Source: RHLJ01 sp048058975
GTDB taxonomy: Bacteria; Bacteroidota; Rhodothermia; Balneolales; Balneolaceae
NCBI GenBank assembly: GCA_048058975.1
Contig: JBLLNP010000022.1
Location: 1 to 64,000, forward strand
Length of the DNA: 64,000 nucleotides
Direction: 5' to 3'
Below the pieces are notes generated by a model. It made no database searches. It saw only the letters and a program-made list of their open reading frames with translations, and had not been told where the DNA came from. The position numbers and the translations under genes were made by a program. Positions 42,860-53,460 of the stretch are shown here, one piece after another (the stretch's first letter is position 1; every line of letters starts with the position of its first letter).

Positions 42860-44728
42860 ATGAAATTATCGCTGCCTTCTCTGGATCAGATTGGAGCTGC
42901 ACTGCTCCGGATGTATAAACGCTTTCCTTTTGTAATAGTGGTTTCTGTTGTTGGTACAGTAGCAGCTTTATGGCTGGCGGATTTACCATACTCAGAGCAG
43001 GACAGCCATCCTGAAGTTTTTGCTATAGCGTTTGTTAGTGGATTAGGTATTTCTTTCTTATTCGGACTGGCTACGTTTTTAGAGCAAAAGAGCTGGGCAA
43101 AATCGGCTAAGTACGGAATACAAATTGTTGGATTAGCACTACTTATTATTTACTGGCTGGCTTTAGGCGATAAGTTGATGGATGGGCCGTATGAAATCTG
43201 GTATCGATTTTTTCTGTTTACAATTGCTTCACACCTTTTTGTAGCCTTCGCTCCATTTATTGGTTCGGAAAATGTTGATCAGTTCTGGGAATACAATAAA
43301 AGCCTTTTTCTAAGGATTCTACTTTCTGTGCTGTATTCAGGAGTGCTTTTTATTGGGTTGAGCGTAGCCTTATTAGCTCTGGATAATTTGTTGAATCTGG
43401 ATATTGATGGAGAAAGCTATTTCCAACTCTTTCTTTTTCTGGGTGGGATTTTCAATACATGGTTTTTTCTAACGGGTGTTCCCGAAAAAGATGAAATCCG
43501 GGAAGGAAGCATCCTGTTTCCAAAAGGGCTGAAGGTATTTGTGCAGTATGTACTCATTCCTTTAGTTACCGCATATATTGTGATTTTATACCTCTATCTG
43601 GGGAAAATCATGCTTCAATGGGAGCTACCGAATGGGTGGGTTTCTAACCTGGTACTTACGTTTTCAATAGCGGGAATTTTATCACTGCTCCTCCTGTATC
43701 CAATCCGGGATAGCAAAGACTATAACTGGATTCGAGTCTATTCAAAGGGATACTATCTGGCTCTTATTCCTTTGATTGGATTACTGATGGTTTCAATCTG
43801 GGTGCGTATCTCAGAATACGGTGTAACCATAAACCGCTATTTTGTGGCAACGCTGGGGGTCTGGCTGACCGGGATTGTCGTTTACTTTATCCTCAGTAAA
43901 GCCAAAAGCATAAAAGTGATTCCCATTTCATTATGTTTGATCGCTATCGGAGTTTCCTTTGGTCCGCTTGGAGCTTTTGCGGTTTCGGAGCGAAGCCAGT
44001 TAGGAAGGTTTGAGGAGATTTTGGAAAAATACTCTATGCTGGATGAACACAACAAAATCATTCAAAAAAAAGAAGAGGAAGAAGTACCATTTGAAGACAG
44101 AAAAGAGTTGAGTTCATTAGCAGATTATGTAGTCGAAAATCATGATGCGAACACTTTTGGTAAGTATTTTGATATTCCTATAATAGGGATACTCGAAGAT
44201 TCTATTGCTGATAAAGAAACGGAAGCAAATATAAGTTTTGAGAATGATTCTGAGAAAATAATAACAGCTTTAGGTATCGAATATGTTGAATATTGGGAAA
44301 GTAGTGAAAAAGTAACAAATTACTTTCGATTGGCATCAACCAGGGAGTTTTTAGAAGACATTAAAGATTTTGATTATGCCTCTAACGAAATCTCTTTTTC
44401 TAAAGAACAAAACACAAAGTTGATAAAATCAGGAGACACATCACTCTCAATTGATTTCAACTTCGAAGAAGTTCTTTTTGTGTTAACACTTTCTCAAAAC
44501 AAAGAATCAATCGAGATCCCAATGTTCGATTTTGTTGAAACTCTGTACGAAAAGTATCCTAATTGGTCAGCTCAAGATTCTTATATTCCAATTTCCGATA
44601 TGAAACTTGAGGCTGAAAACAACGATGTTAAAGTGTTGCTAATACTAACGTACATATCAGGTCAGAATGTTGAAGGGTTAAAAACTGAAAAGTTGTCGGC
44701 TATATTCTATATCAAAGAAAAACAATGA
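42860..44728 (+). CDS. DUF4153 membrane protein
   Basis: 622 residues. About 12 transmembrane helices in the first 390 residues with FPFVIVVSVVGTVAALWL near the start, and a soluble C-terminal domain of about 230 residues. The helix order and the LPNGWVSNLVLTFSIAGI and YFVATLGVWLTGIVVYF stretches match DUF4153, in which the soluble part is characteristic of Bacteroidota members. Function unknown. Its stop overlaps the AI-2E gene start by four bases. Confidence 0.88.
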   Translation: MKLSLPSLDQIGAALLRMYKRFPFVIVVSVVGTVAALWLADLPYSEQDSHPEVFAIAFVSGLGISFLFGLATFLEQKSWAKSAKYGIQIVGLALLIIYWLALGDKLMDGPYEIWYRFFLFTIASHLFVAFAPFIGSENVDQFWEYNKSLFLRILLSVLYSGVLFIGLSVALLALDNLLNLDIDGESYFQLFLFLGGIFNTWFFLTGVPEKDEIREGSILFPKGLKVFVQYVLIPLVTAYIVILYLYLGKIMLQWELPNGWVSNLVLTFSIAGILSLLLLYPIRDSKDYNWIRVYSKGYYLALIPLIGLLMVSIWVRISEYGVTINRYFVATLGVWLTGIVVYFILSKAKSIKVIPISLCLIAIGVSFGPLGAFAVSERSQLGRFEEILEKYSMLDEHNKIIQKKEEEEVPFEDRKELSSLADYVVENHDANTFGKYFDIPIIGILEDSIADKETEANISFENDSEKIITALGIEYVEYWESSEKVTNYFRLASTREFLEDIKDFDYASNEISFSKEQNTKLIKSGDTSLSIDFNFEEVLFVLTLSQNKESIEIPMFDFVETLYEKYPNWSAQDSYIPISDMKLEAENNDVKVLLILTYISGQNVEGLKTEKLSAIFYIKEKQ

Positions 44729-45816
44729 AACATCACCCTATCAAAACTGTTCGCGAATACCCTTTCTGGATGAAAACCGCCATTACTCTGGGCGGACTTT
44801 CCTTGCTCTTTGTAATTATGAGCTATGGCAAATTCATTCTAATGCCGCTTGCTTTTGCCGCTTTTCTATCTATGTTGCTAAACCCCATTGCAAATAAACT
44901 GGAAAGTTGGAAACTGGGCAGGGCTTTCAGCATTATTCTTACCATTTTGTTAGTTTTAGTGGTGTTTGCTGGCATAATCACCTTAATTTCTGCTCAGTTT
45001 GTACAATTCGCGGAACGCATACCTGAAGTAACAGAACGGCTTAAGGATACAACCGCAGATGGAATCCGATTTTTGGAAGAAACCGTTGGGCTTTCTCAGG
45101 AGCAAAGAACGAACTACCTCCAACAAGGACTTTCTAATCTTATTGACAGTAGTGGTCAGTATGCCAGTTCTTTTCTCGGGGCAACTACCAATGCGTTCAC
45201 GCTCATGTCGCTCATCCCCATTTTCATCTTCTTTATGTTGTATTACAAAGAGATGTACCAGACCTTCTTCGAGAAGTTGTTTGAGCAAAAAGACGGAACT
45301 TCCAGAATCGATATTGTTCTTACCGATGTACAAGATGTAACCCAGAATTACCTGGTGGGGATGCTTACTGTAATTGGGATTCTTGCCGTTTTAAATACAA
45401 CCGGGTTATTAATTATTGGTATGGAACACGCCATTTTCTTTGGGGTGTTTGCTTCCCTGCTGGCAGTAATTCCTTATATCGGAATTATTATTGGGGCACT
45501 ACCACCATTACTTTTTGCTTTTCTTTTGGGAGATTCCCTGCTTCAACCTGTATTGGTAATTGCAGTATTTGGAACCGTTCAGTTTTTGGAAGGCAATTTT
45601 ATCACCCCGAGAATTGTAGGTTCCAAGGTCTCTATCAACCCTTTTATGGCCATGCTCGCCTTAATCATCGGCGGTGAAATCTGGGGGATTTCCGGAATGA
45701 TTCTGTTCGTTCCGCTGATTGGAATCCTGCGTGTTATTTTCGAAGAAATTGAAAGCTTGAAACCTTATGGGTATTTGTTGGGGAATAGGATTGAGTACAA
45801 TTCAGGTAGTTCGTAA
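44725..45816 (+). CDS. AI-2E/TqsA-family transporter
   Basis: 363 residues with eight membrane helices: FILMPLAFAAFLSMLLNPIANKLE near the start, FVQFAERIPEVTE, and the family motif FFGVFASLLAVIPYIGIIIGALPPLLFA at about 235-260, then NFITPRIVGSKVSINPFMAMLALIIGG. Named for autoinducer-2 export but members transport many solutes, including Na+/H+ exchange. Overlaps DUF4153 by four bases. Confidence 0.95.
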   Translation: MKHHPIKTVREYPFWMKTAITLGGLSLLFVIMSYGKFILMPLAFAAFLSMLLNPIANKLESWKLGRAFSIILTILLVLVVFAGIITLISAQFVQFAERIPEVTERLKDTTADGIRFLEETVGLSQEQRTNYLQQGLSNLIDSSGQYASSFLGATTNAFTLMSLIPIFIFFMLYYKEMYQTFFEKLFEQKDGTSRIDIVLTDVQDVTQNYLVGMLTVIGILAVLNTTGLLIIGMEHAIFFGVFASLLAVIPYIGIIIGALPPLLFAFLLGDSLLQPVLVIAVFGTVQFLEGNFITPRIVGSKVSINPFMAMLALIIGGEIWGISGMILFVPLIGILRVIFEEIESLKPYGYLLGNRIEYNSGSS

Positions 45817-45819
45817 GGA

Positions 45820-47577
45820 TTATTTCCCCCTAAAAAACTCCATCACTTCTTCCGCGCTTTTGGCATTGAGCACCCGCTCTTTTTCATATTTCCCCTTTCG
45901 GGCAATCATTACCCCGTACTTCATTAAATCAATACCATCAATGCTGTGAGCATCGGGGTTGATGGAGGTCATAAGGTTTACTTCTTTGGCTTTGTTTCCG
46001 AAGCTCCAGTCAAGGTCCAAACGAAGTGGATTGGCATTAATCTCAATAGAGGTATTATGCTCTGCAGCCAGAGCCACCAGTTCATTCAGATCAATATCGC
46101 TACCGTTTCGTTTTAAGAGCAATCGTCCGGTTGGGTGACCAATCATCCGGGTGAATGGGTTTTTAATCGCGTTTCGGAAACGCTCCATCATTTTGTCTCT
46201 GGGCATATCCAGGGTTTGGTGTACACTGGCGATCACAAAATCAAAACCTTCCAAAATTTGATCAGAATAGTCGAGGCTTCCATCTGCAAGAATATCCGAC
46301 TCAATCCCTTTCATAATGACGAAGTCTTTTCCAGCACTTTTAAACTCTTCATTCAGTTGGTCGATTTCTTCCCATTGTTGCTTCACTTCGTCTTCAGAAA
46401 GTCCGCCGGCATAGGCTGCTGTTTTGGAGTGATCGGTGATTCCCAGGTATTCATAGCCCCGCTCTATACAGGCCTCAGCCATCTCCCGGATTGAAAATTT
46501 TCCATCACTCCAGGTACTATGTGCATGGATCACACCTCGAATGTCAGCATCGGTAACCAAGGATAATTCTTCCTGGTTTTCATAAATATCAAACTCTCCA
46601 CGATCTTCCCTTAGCTCAGGTGGAACCCAGCTCAAACCTAGTAGTTTGTAAATGTCTGATTCATTTTCAAAAGGATGGGGAGCGTCCCAATTGGTTTCTC
46701 CGTTTTCAAACAGATCGTACAAACCATATTCATTCAGGCTCATTTTTCTATCACGGGCTCGGGAACGCATCACCACATTATGTTCCTTGCTTCCGGTAAA
46801 GTACATGAGTGCAGCAGCGAAATTTTCAGGTTTTACAATGCGAAGATCAACCTGCCGTCCTTCATTGGTTCTCACTGAACTTTTGGTATCTCCACGACCA
46901 AGTACTTCTGTTACCCGTTCGTGAGAGGTAAAGACATCAAATAGATTTGAAATATGTTGTTCTTCGGCGGCAATAAGAATGTCGATATCCCCAATGGTTT
47001 CTTTTGCGCGGCGCAAAGAGCCCGCGACTTCAATTTTCTGAACACCTTCCAGATCTTTAAGGCTTTCATAAATCGATTCAGCTATTTTGGTAGCTTGATC
47101 GAGCCTGCACCGTTCATCAAATTTTTCCATCCACTCAATCGACTTGGCTATTTTTTCGGCCGATTTTCCTCCGAGTCCGGGAAGTTTTGCTAACTCACCA
47201 TTTTCGATCAATCCTTTAAGTTCGTCAATTTCGGTAATCCCAAACTCTTCATGAATTTTGAGAATATTTTTTGGCCCGAGTCCGGAAATATCCAACCATT
47301 TAATTAACCCGAGGGGCACTTTTTCTTTGAAGGCTTCCAGAACCGGCATCTTTCCTGTCTCGGCATACGCGTAAATATCCTCAGCTATTGACTTTCCAAT
47401 CCCTTTAATATCGGTCAGGTTTTTATTGCTTATGTATTCGTTGATATCAACACTCAACCCTTTAATAGTTTGGGATGCTTTATCGAAAGCGATGGCTTTA
47501 AAGCGGTTTTCTCCGGCCAGCTGCATGAGCTGGAATACAAGATTGAGTTGTTCGGCTACATCCTGATTTGTTGGCAT
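45820..47577 (-). CDS. polX: DNA polymerase X / 3'-5' exonuclease (PolX)
   Basis: 585 residues. The N-terminal HhH and 8-kDa-like domain covers about 1-110 (AIAFDKASQTIKGL, GIGKSIAEDI, LPGLGGKSAEKIAKS). The PolX palm has GSLRRAKETIGDIDILI (catalytic Asp pair) and RQVDLRIV (third Asp). The C-terminal PHP nuclease domain has HAHSTWSDGKFSI, GITDHSKTAAYAGGL, ESDILADGSLDY, ASVHQ, IGHPTGRLL and NPDAHSID. Acts in base-excision repair and gap filling. Convergent with the AI-2E gene. Confidence 0.97.
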   Translation of the reverse strand: MPTNQDVAEQLNLVFQLMQLAGENRFKAIAFDKASQTIKGLSVDINEYISNKNLTDIKGIGKSIAEDIYAYAETGKMPVLEAFKEKVPLGLIKWLDISGLGPKNILKIHEEFGITEIDELKGLIENGELAKLPGLGGKSAEKIAKSIEWMEKFDERCRLDQATKIAESIYESLKDLEGVQKIEVAGSLRRAKETIGDIDILIAAEEQHISNLFDVFTSHERVTEVLGRGDTKSSVRTNEGRQVDLRIVKPENFAAALMYFTGSKEHNVVMRSRARDRKMSLNEYGLYDLFENGETNWDAPHPFENESDIYKLLGLSWVPPELREDRGEFDIYENQEELSLVTDADIRGVIHAHSTWSDGKFSIREMAEACIERGYEYLGITDHSKTAAYAGGLSEDEVKQQWEEIDQLNEEFKSAGKDFVIMKGIESDILADGSLDYSDQILEGFDFVIASVHQTLDMPRDKMMERFRNAIKNPFTRMIGHPTGRLLLKRNGSDIDLNELVALAAEHNTSIEINANPLRLDLDWSFGNKAKEVNLMTSINPDAHSIDGIDLMKYGVMIARKGKYEKERVLNAKSAEEVMEFFRGK

Positions 47578-47651
47578 CTTAATGTGTTTAGTAAATTACT
47601 TTAGTTATAAAAGTACAGGTATAGAAGTGAAACTGGAAGACTTAAGTAGAT

Positions 47652-48410
47652 TCAGTTTTCTATTTCCTGATGAATCCATTCCACGAATTCAGATACCCGG
47701 GTGTAATACTCATATACACCATACACTCCTTCGGGTCTTCGCAATCCTCTTCCATTTTGATGTGAACTGACTCCCATCAAATAAGGCTGCCCCTCTTCAA
47801 ACCATAAGGCCGGACCACCACTGTCGCCGGGACCGCTGATTCCTTCTAAGGGTAGAGCGCTTTCTGAACCGGGTTCATCAAAAGTAAATCGAATAAAGCC
47901 ATTTTCAGTTATTTGATCTACCCTATTCTGCGCTGCACGCATAACATCATCTTTAATAATAGCGCCTTCAATCATCCCTTTATCTCCGGTACCAGACCAT
48001 CCTGTGCCAGCAAAAATGATAACTTTACCAAGTTCGTCACTACCAGTATAAAGCGTAGCAAGTTCAACATTAGGCACTTTTTCTTTTAGAATCAGAATAG
48101 CGATATCATTTTCTAAGCTTCTTCGAATATTAAATTCAGGATGAATAACAATTTTTTTAATCTCATATTCTGCCCCATTAATGAGTACATGCTTCTCACT
48201 ATCAATGTAAACAGCTACATGTGCAGCAGTTATAATTACATTATCCCGGATAAATGTTCCACATCCGGCGCTAAGATTTACAACAGAACCTGCATACTTT
48301 TCAGCCAGTTCGATATACTCAGCATCCTCCACATCATGCCTCATCACAATATTTGGCAGCAATCCGGAAAAGATTATTAGGGTAGTTATTAACGAAATAA
48401 AGAGTTGCAT
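47652..48410 (-). CDS. Trypsin-like (S1) serine protease, secreted
   Basis: 252 residues with a signal sequence (first about 20). Catalytic triad: His in VIITAAHVAVYI, Asp in RSLENDIAILIL, Ser in GISGPGDSGGPALW. Two Cys (SAGCGTFIRD and none matching) suggest little disulphide support. S1 of chymotrypsin type, not HtrA (no PDZ). An extracellular or periplasmic protease. Confidence 0.92.
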   Translation of the reverse strand: MQLFISLITTLIIFSGLLPNIVMRHDVEDAEYIELAEKYAGSVVNLSAGCGTFIRDNVIITAAHVAVYIDSEKHVLINGAEYEIKKIVIHPEFNIRRSLENDIAILILKEKVPNVELATLYTGSDELGKVIIFAGTGWSGTGDKGMIEGAIIKDDVMRAAQNRVDQITENGFIRFTFDEPGSESALPLEGISGPGDSGGPALWFEEGQPYLMGVSSHQNGRGLRRPEGVYGVYEYYTRVSEFVEWIHQEIEN

Positions 48411-48537
48411 AATGAAATTTGTTTAGTCGTTATGTCAAAGCTTTTGAAAGTAAAGTAAAACTTATACAAAAAGGTTGTTCATTCCATTTTGTTGCTGTAC
48501 AATTAGCAGTAATTCAAAATTTGAACAATACAGCAAC

Positions 48538-51036
48538 ATGAAACGATTTTACTCTTTATTGCTACTTACAGCATTTACTTCTTTAAATCTTATTGCTCAA
48601 TTACAGTCGCCTGCAGAATTTCTTGGTTATGAACTGGGAGAGCAGTGGACACCTCATTATAAAGTATATAACTACTTCCATCATGTAGCAGGTAATTCCG
48701 ATCTAGTAATTATTCAGGATTATGGGAAAACCTACGAAGGAAGGGAGCTTACCCATGTGGTTGTAACCTCAGAGTCCAATCAGGCTAATCTCGAAGAAAT
48801 TCGCACGAATAATTTAAAACTGGTTGGATTTGAGTCAGGCGATCCTACAGAGAATACAAAAGCGATCGTTTGGTTAAGCTATAACGTTCATGGAAATGAA
48901 ACTTCTTCCAGCGAAGCCGCTATGTATACCATTTACGAGTTGGTAACTAATAAAACGGCTTGGCTAGATGATGTAGTAGTGATTATGGATCCGATGGTGA
49001 ACCCTGATGGAAGAGATCGATACGTAAACTGGAATCGTTCGGTAACGGGAGTTCAGTTTGATGCAAATCCAGAGGCAAGAGAACATAATGAGCCATGGCC
49101 GGGGGGAAGGGTTAATCATTATTATTTTGATTTAAACCGCGATTGGGCATGGCAAACACAGGTAGAAAGTCAGCAAAGAATTCAGGCTTACTTACAGTGG
49201 ATGCCCCATGTGCATGTGGACTTCCATGAGCAGGGATATAATGCCCCATACTATTTTGCACCGGCTGCGGAACCTTTTCATGAAGCCATAACCGATTGGC
49301 AACGCGAATACCAAACCATGATTGGGAAGAACAACGCCAAGTATTTTGATGAAAATAACTGGTTGTATTTCACCAGAGAAATCTTTGATCTGTTTTATCC
49401 CAGCTACGGAGATACCTGGCCTACTTTTAATGGAGCAATCGGAATGACCTATGAGCAAGCGGGGCATAGTCGCGCGGGACTAGGGATTATTACCAATCAA
49501 GGAGATACGCTTACGCTTCGAGATCGACTAATCCATCACGGTACAACCGGATTATCCACGGTAGAGATCACCTCTCAAAACGCGGGAAAAGTGGTAGATG
49601 AATTCAGCTCTTACTTTGCTGAAACCAGAGAGAACGGTTCCGGCGAATACAAAACATTCATCGTTAAGAAGAGCAGTAATCCTGATAATGTTGCTCGTAT
49701 GATGCGCTACTTGCTGGATCAGAAAATCTCGGTGAGAGCAGCAGAAAGAGCTTCCACTGTATCCGGCTATAATTTTGATAACGGAGAAACAGAGCGGGTT
49801 TCTATAGAAGCTGGAGATTATGTAATTACCACCCGCCAACCTCAAGGCACTTTAGTCCGGGTTCTTTTTGAGCCTAAACCCGAATTAGCGGATTCTCTTA
49901 CCTATGATATTACTTCCTGGGAAGCGCATTATTCATTTGGAGTAGATGGTTTTGCTCTTAAGAATGAGGTTGCCACAACAGGAATCTCCCTAGAAACCGA
50001 GCCAACACTTTCTCCCAATATTGCTAAACCATACGCGTATTTATTAAAATGGAACTCCTTTGAGGATGGAAAGTTTTTAGGTCACATTCTTAAAAAAGGA
50101 GTTAAGGCCCGTTTTTCTGAAGTTCCTTTTTCGATGAATGGAGATCAATATCCTGCAGGAACGCTGGTAATAACCAGAAATGGAAATGAGCGACTATCTG
50201 ACTTTGACATGATTGTAAAAGATGCGGCCGCTTTGATGAATAGAGACTTGGTTCCTGTTGCGAGTGGAATGGTTAATTCAGGAAAAGATTTCGGTTCATC
50301 TTCAATTCGATTAGTTACAGCTCCAAGAGTTGGATTAATTGCCGGAGAAGGAACCAGTAGTAATATGGTAGGTCACATCTGGCATTATTTCGATACTCAA
50401 CTGGAATACCCGGTTACCTTAGTTAACAGAGACGACCTCGGCCAGATTGAATGGAGCGACTATGATGTGTTTTTGATGCCTTCTGGTTCTTATGGAAGTG
50501 CATTTGGCGATGAAGGTATGAAACAACTTAAAGACTGGATCAGAGGAGGAGGAACTTTGATAGCGGTAGGTGGAGCAAATGGGTTTTTGGCTGGAAAAGA
50601 TGGCTTTAATTTATCCAGAAAGTCTTCGGAAAGTGAAAATGATGATGATATGGAAAGCCGTTTAAGAAAATATGCAGAAGCCGAACGGTCTTTTCTCCCC
50701 AACTTTAACGCCGGCGCAATTTATGAACTTACGATGGATAACAGCCATCCTTTAGCGTTTGGTTACAGTGACGAATACATGTCTCTTAAACTTGGATCTA
50801 CCGCTTACGAATATCTGGAAAACGGTTGGAATGTGGGAGTAGCAAAAGACGGAACACCAAGAAGTGGTTTTGTGGGAAGCAAAGCTCAGTTAAATCTGAA
50901 AGGTTCACTCTCTTATGGTGTTCAAAATATGGGAGCTGGTGCTGTAGTTTATATGATTGATGATCCTTTCTTCAGAGGCTTCTGGCACAATGGAAAAGTG
51001 TTGATCAACAATGCAGTATTTTTTGTTGGTAATTAG
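48538..51036 (+). CDS. M14-family zinc carboxypeptidase, large exported form
   Basis: 832 residues from the ATG at 48538; an earlier frame start at 48475 precedes a complete signal (MKRFYSLLLLTAF...LIAQ). The peptidase domain is at about 40-390: HGNETSSSEAA (HxxE), VNPDGRDRYVNW, HYYFDLNRDWAW, DFHEQGYN (third zinc ligand) and GMTYEQAG (catalytic Glu). A class-I-glutamine-amidotransferase-like C-terminal domain follows (about 600-820; DYDVFLMPSGSYGS, LKDWIRGGGTLIAVGG). This long M14 plus GATase-like architecture is common in Bacteroidota for cell-surface peptide breakdown. Confidence 0.92.
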   Translation: MKRFYSLLLLTAFTSLNLIAQLQSPAEFLGYELGEQWTPHYKVYNYFHHVAGNSDLVIIQDYGKTYEGRELTHVVVTSESNQANLEEIRTNNLKLVGFESGDPTENTKAIVWLSYNVHGNETSSSEAAMYTIYELVTNKTAWLDDVVVIMDPMVNPDGRDRYVNWNRSVTGVQFDANPEAREHNEPWPGGRVNHYYFDLNRDWAWQTQVESQQRIQAYLQWMPHVHVDFHEQGYNAPYYFAPAAEPFHEAITDWQREYQTMIGKNNAKYFDENNWLYFTREIFDLFYPSYGDTWPTFNGAIGMTYEQAGHSRAGLGIITNQGDTLTLRDRLIHHGTTGLSTVEITSQNAGKVVDEFSSYFAETRENGSGEYKTFIVKKSSNPDNVARMMRYLLDQKISVRAAERASTVSGYNFDNGETERVSIEAGDYVITTRQPQGTLVRVLFEPKPELADSLTYDITSWEAHYSFGVDGFALKNEVATTGISLETEPTLSPNIAKPYAYLLKWNSFEDGKFLGHILKKGVKARFSEVPFSMNGDQYPAGTLVITRNGNERLSDFDMIVKDAAALMNRDLVPVASGMVNSGKDFGSSSIRLVTAPRVGLIAGEGTSSNMVGHIWHYFDTQLEYPVTLVNRDDLGQIEWSDYDVFLMPSGSYGSAFGDEGMKQLKDWIRGGGTLIAVGGANGFLAGKDGFNLSRKSSESENDDDMESRLRKYAEAERSFLPNFNAGAIYELTMDNSHPLAFGYSDEYMSLKLGSTAYEYLENGWNVGVAKDGTPRSGFVGSKAQLNLKGSLSYGVQNMGAGAVVYMIDDPFFRGFWHNGKVLINNAVFFVGN

Positions 51037-51057
51037 AACTTTACCATACTTTTATTC

Positions 51058-51086
51058 AAAGGCGTAAGTAATACTTACGCCTTTTT
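51058..51086. terminator. Bidirectional terminator
   Basis: Perfect 12-base stem AAAGGCGTAAGT / ACTTACGCCTTT around a three-base loop (51070-51072), T-run on both strands. It serves the M14 gene and the convergent TPR gene. Confidence 0.93.
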
Positions 51087-51090
51087 AGTT

Positions 51091-52023
51091 TTAAAATCTT
51101 TTTAACTCCGCCTCGCTGGCTATGTATCCAAATGAAGCCCAACTTTCCCCATTATAGACTTGCTGCCAGATTTTGATCGCACGATCTTTCCTGCCATTCA
51201 TAAAATGCCAGTTTCCTATTCCATAACCTATGGTAGCATTCGATAATGCATCTGATTGCTCATCCAACAACAAATCAGAATCAAAATCGGCTTTAAAAAC
51301 CAGTAGCAGCTTGAGGTAGCTGTCGTTTTCAATGATGTCCATCTCTGCGTGAATAGGCTCTATGATCCTTCCAGCCAATTCATCCTGGCCGCTTCGCTTA
51401 AGCGACATATAGTACCAATAGACAGCGGCTACCAGCATATCGTCATTAGTGGCTGCCATTATACATTTTTGATACGCTTTAGCAGCGTTTTCTAAGTCGT
51501 TCTTCAGATAATAAGCCAGCCCAAGATGATACCAGATATTGGTATGTAAAGAACTTCGGGGCATGTTCAGAGCATTAGGCAACCCATCTGGTTCTATGAT
51601 ATCTTCTTTCCCTTTGATAAGCTCTCCCGCCCTTTCAAAGTCCTGAATAGCATGATCAAAAGCCCTTAAGGAAAGGTACCGATGCCCACGGTGGCGATAT
51701 AATCGGGGCTCTTCTTTGTGCAGCTCAATCCCCTTACTAAATATCTCAATCGATTTTTGGTATTCGCCCAAATAAGCGAGCCTTCGTCCAAACCAGATAA
51801 TGTGGTCTGTGTTTGTTGAGTCAGTTTTATAATCTTCTCCTGCTTCTACTAAGTTTCTTACGAATACGGCGTGGATGCTGTCACTCAAAGCTGGAGGGCG
51901 AAGGGAATCTCCCAAAAGTGAAAGAGCCTCAACCGAACTGCTTCTGGGAATTGATTGGAAGGTAGGATCAGGTAATCCCTGACACGAAATAAAAATCAGT
52001 AAAGTAAAAGCTAAGAATCGCAT
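51091..52023 (-). CDS. TPR-repeat lipoprotein
   Basis: 310 residues with a lipoprotein signal (LIFISCQG). Three to four tetratricopeptide repeats lie at about 75-220 (YQKSIEIFSKGIELHKEEPRLYRHRGH, AFDHAIQDFERAGEL, WYHLGLAYYLKNDLENAAKAYQKCI). Scaffold protein of the periplasm; partner unknown. It sits 34 bases after the M28 gene on the same strand. Confidence 0.85.
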   Translation of the reverse strand: MRFLAFTLLIFISCQGLPDPTFQSIPRSSSVEALSLLGDSLRPPALSDSIHAVFVRNLVEAGEDYKTDSTNTDHIIWFGRRLAYLGEYQKSIEIFSKGIELHKEEPRLYRHRGHRYLSLRAFDHAIQDFERAGELIKGKEDIIEPDGLPNALNMPRSSLHTNIWYHLGLAYYLKNDLENAAKAYQKCIMAATNDDMLVAAVYWYYMSLKRSGQDELAGRIIEPIHAEMDIIENDSYLKLLLVFKADFDSDLLLDEQSDALSNATIGYGIGNWHFMNGRKDRAIKIWQQVYNGESWASFGYIASEAELKRF

Positions 52024-52057
52024 AACCGGATTATACTGATTCTCAGCTTAAAAGTAA

Positions 52058-53332
52058 TTACAGCTGTAAATCCAGAGTGAGTTCTTTTCCGTTACGCACT
52101 ACCGTGATAGTGGTGAGTTGACCTTTTTGCAGACTATTTAAAGCTTCCATATACCCGTAAATATCTTTCAATTTTTTTCCGCCAAGCTCTATAATAATGT
52201 CACCACTCTGAAGCCCGGCGTTTGCCGCTGCACCACCATCATTGGTTCCGGTGATTTTCATGCCATCGCCATCGTAGCCATAATCAGGAAGAACTCCCAG
52301 TGTTGGCCCTTCAAGGCGCATACTCTGACGTTGTTCACCAGGTGCTGCGATGAATTCCATATCGGATTTGTCCAGTTCATCTAGTTGTGCAATTACTCTT
52401 TCCAAGTGGCGAAGTGCCAAAGCAATGCCATTGTTATTGATGTACTCGGTATCGTCAGATGGGCGATGGTAATCGGAGTGTGTGTCTGTAAAATAATGGA
52501 GAACGGGGATGTCTTTGTAGTAAAAACTGGTATGGTCACTGGCTCCTGTTCCATCTTCTACTAAATCAAGATTCAGATCTTCGGTATTAGCTGAATCAGC
52601 AAGTGCACTCCATTTTTCGGCGGTTCCAACTCCAAAAATGATCAGTTTTTTTTCTTCATTCATCCGGCCAATCATATCCATGTTGATCATAGCCAGTGCA
52701 TTTTCAAGTTCCACCGTTGGGTTATTCGCGTAATGAGCTGAGCCAAGTAATCCCATTTCTTCACCCGAGAATGCAAGAAAAAGAATATCGGTTTCAGGAC
52801 GGTTTTCTGAAAAATATTGAGCAAGCTCCAGAAGCCCGGCTGTACCAGATGCGTTATCATCTGCGCCATTATGAATGCGCTTAACCTCACCACGATACAA
52901 TGATCCAAACTCACCGTAGCCAAGGTGATCATAGTGAGCGCCGAGAATAATGACTTCATCAGAACCTCCTGTTCCCCGAAGCAAGCCCGCTACATTTTTC
53001 GAAAGTCTCTTTTCACCAGTAGTATCATCTTCTGAAGCATGTGGGTTATTCAGCAGGGCGGTATTAATTGTAAACTCCTGGAAGAAGGTGCGGTCATCTC
53101 CGGCAGGTTCAAGGCCAAAATCACGGAATAGATCGGCAATATAATTGGCGGCTTTGGCTTCATTAGCAGTTCCGGCTTCGCGGCCTTGCAGTTCTTCAGA
53201 AGCAAGGAAAGTAATATGTGTTTTAACGTCTTCCGGAGTGATGTTTACCGAAAGAGAAGTCTCAGGTTCAGATTGTGAGGAGCATCCGAGCAGGGTAAGT
53301 GTCAGGAAAACAGGAAATAATTTATTCAGCAT
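52058..53332 (-). CDS. M28-family aminopeptidase with PDZ domain, lipoprotein
   Basis: 424 residues. Lipoprotein signal (LTLLGCSS). The peptidase domain has the M28 zinc ligands: ILGAHYDHLGYGE (His), HNGADDNASGTAGLLELA (bridging Asp), LAFSGEEMGLLGS (Glu pair), MINMDMIGRM (Asp), and THSDYHRPSDDTEYIN (final His). A PDZ domain (about 330-420; NAGLQSGDIIIELGGKKLKDIYGY) follows. A surface or periplasmic aminopeptidase; the PDZ may bind a substrate C-terminus. Confidence 0.95.
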   Translation of the reverse strand: MLNKLFPVFLTLTLLGCSSQSEPETSLSVNITPEDVKTHITFLASEELQGREAGTANEAKAANYIADLFRDFGLEPAGDDRTFFQEFTINTALLNNPHASEDDTTGEKRLSKNVAGLLRGTGGSDEVIILGAHYDHLGYGEFGSLYRGEVKRIHNGADDNASGTAGLLELAQYFSENRPETDILFLAFSGEEMGLLGSAHYANNPTVELENALAMINMDMIGRMNEEKKLIIFGVGTAEKWSALADSANTEDLNLDLVEDGTGASDHTSFYYKDIPVLHYFTDTHSDYHRPSDDTEYINNNGIALALRHLERVIAQLDELDKSDMEFIAAPGEQRQSMRLEGPTLGVLPDYGYDGDGMKITGTNDGGAAANAGLQSGDIIIELGGKKLKDIYGYMEALNSLQKGQLTTITVVRNGKELTLDLQL

Positions 53333-53460
53333 AGAAATAGAATGAGATTTAACGACCCCGAAAGGTAAGGCTGGAAGATGTAAATTTTATGAAAATTGTT
53401 GTTGAATGCACATAGTAGTAAACCCATTGTAGATTAAAGAAATAAGGAATCAATTTAGGT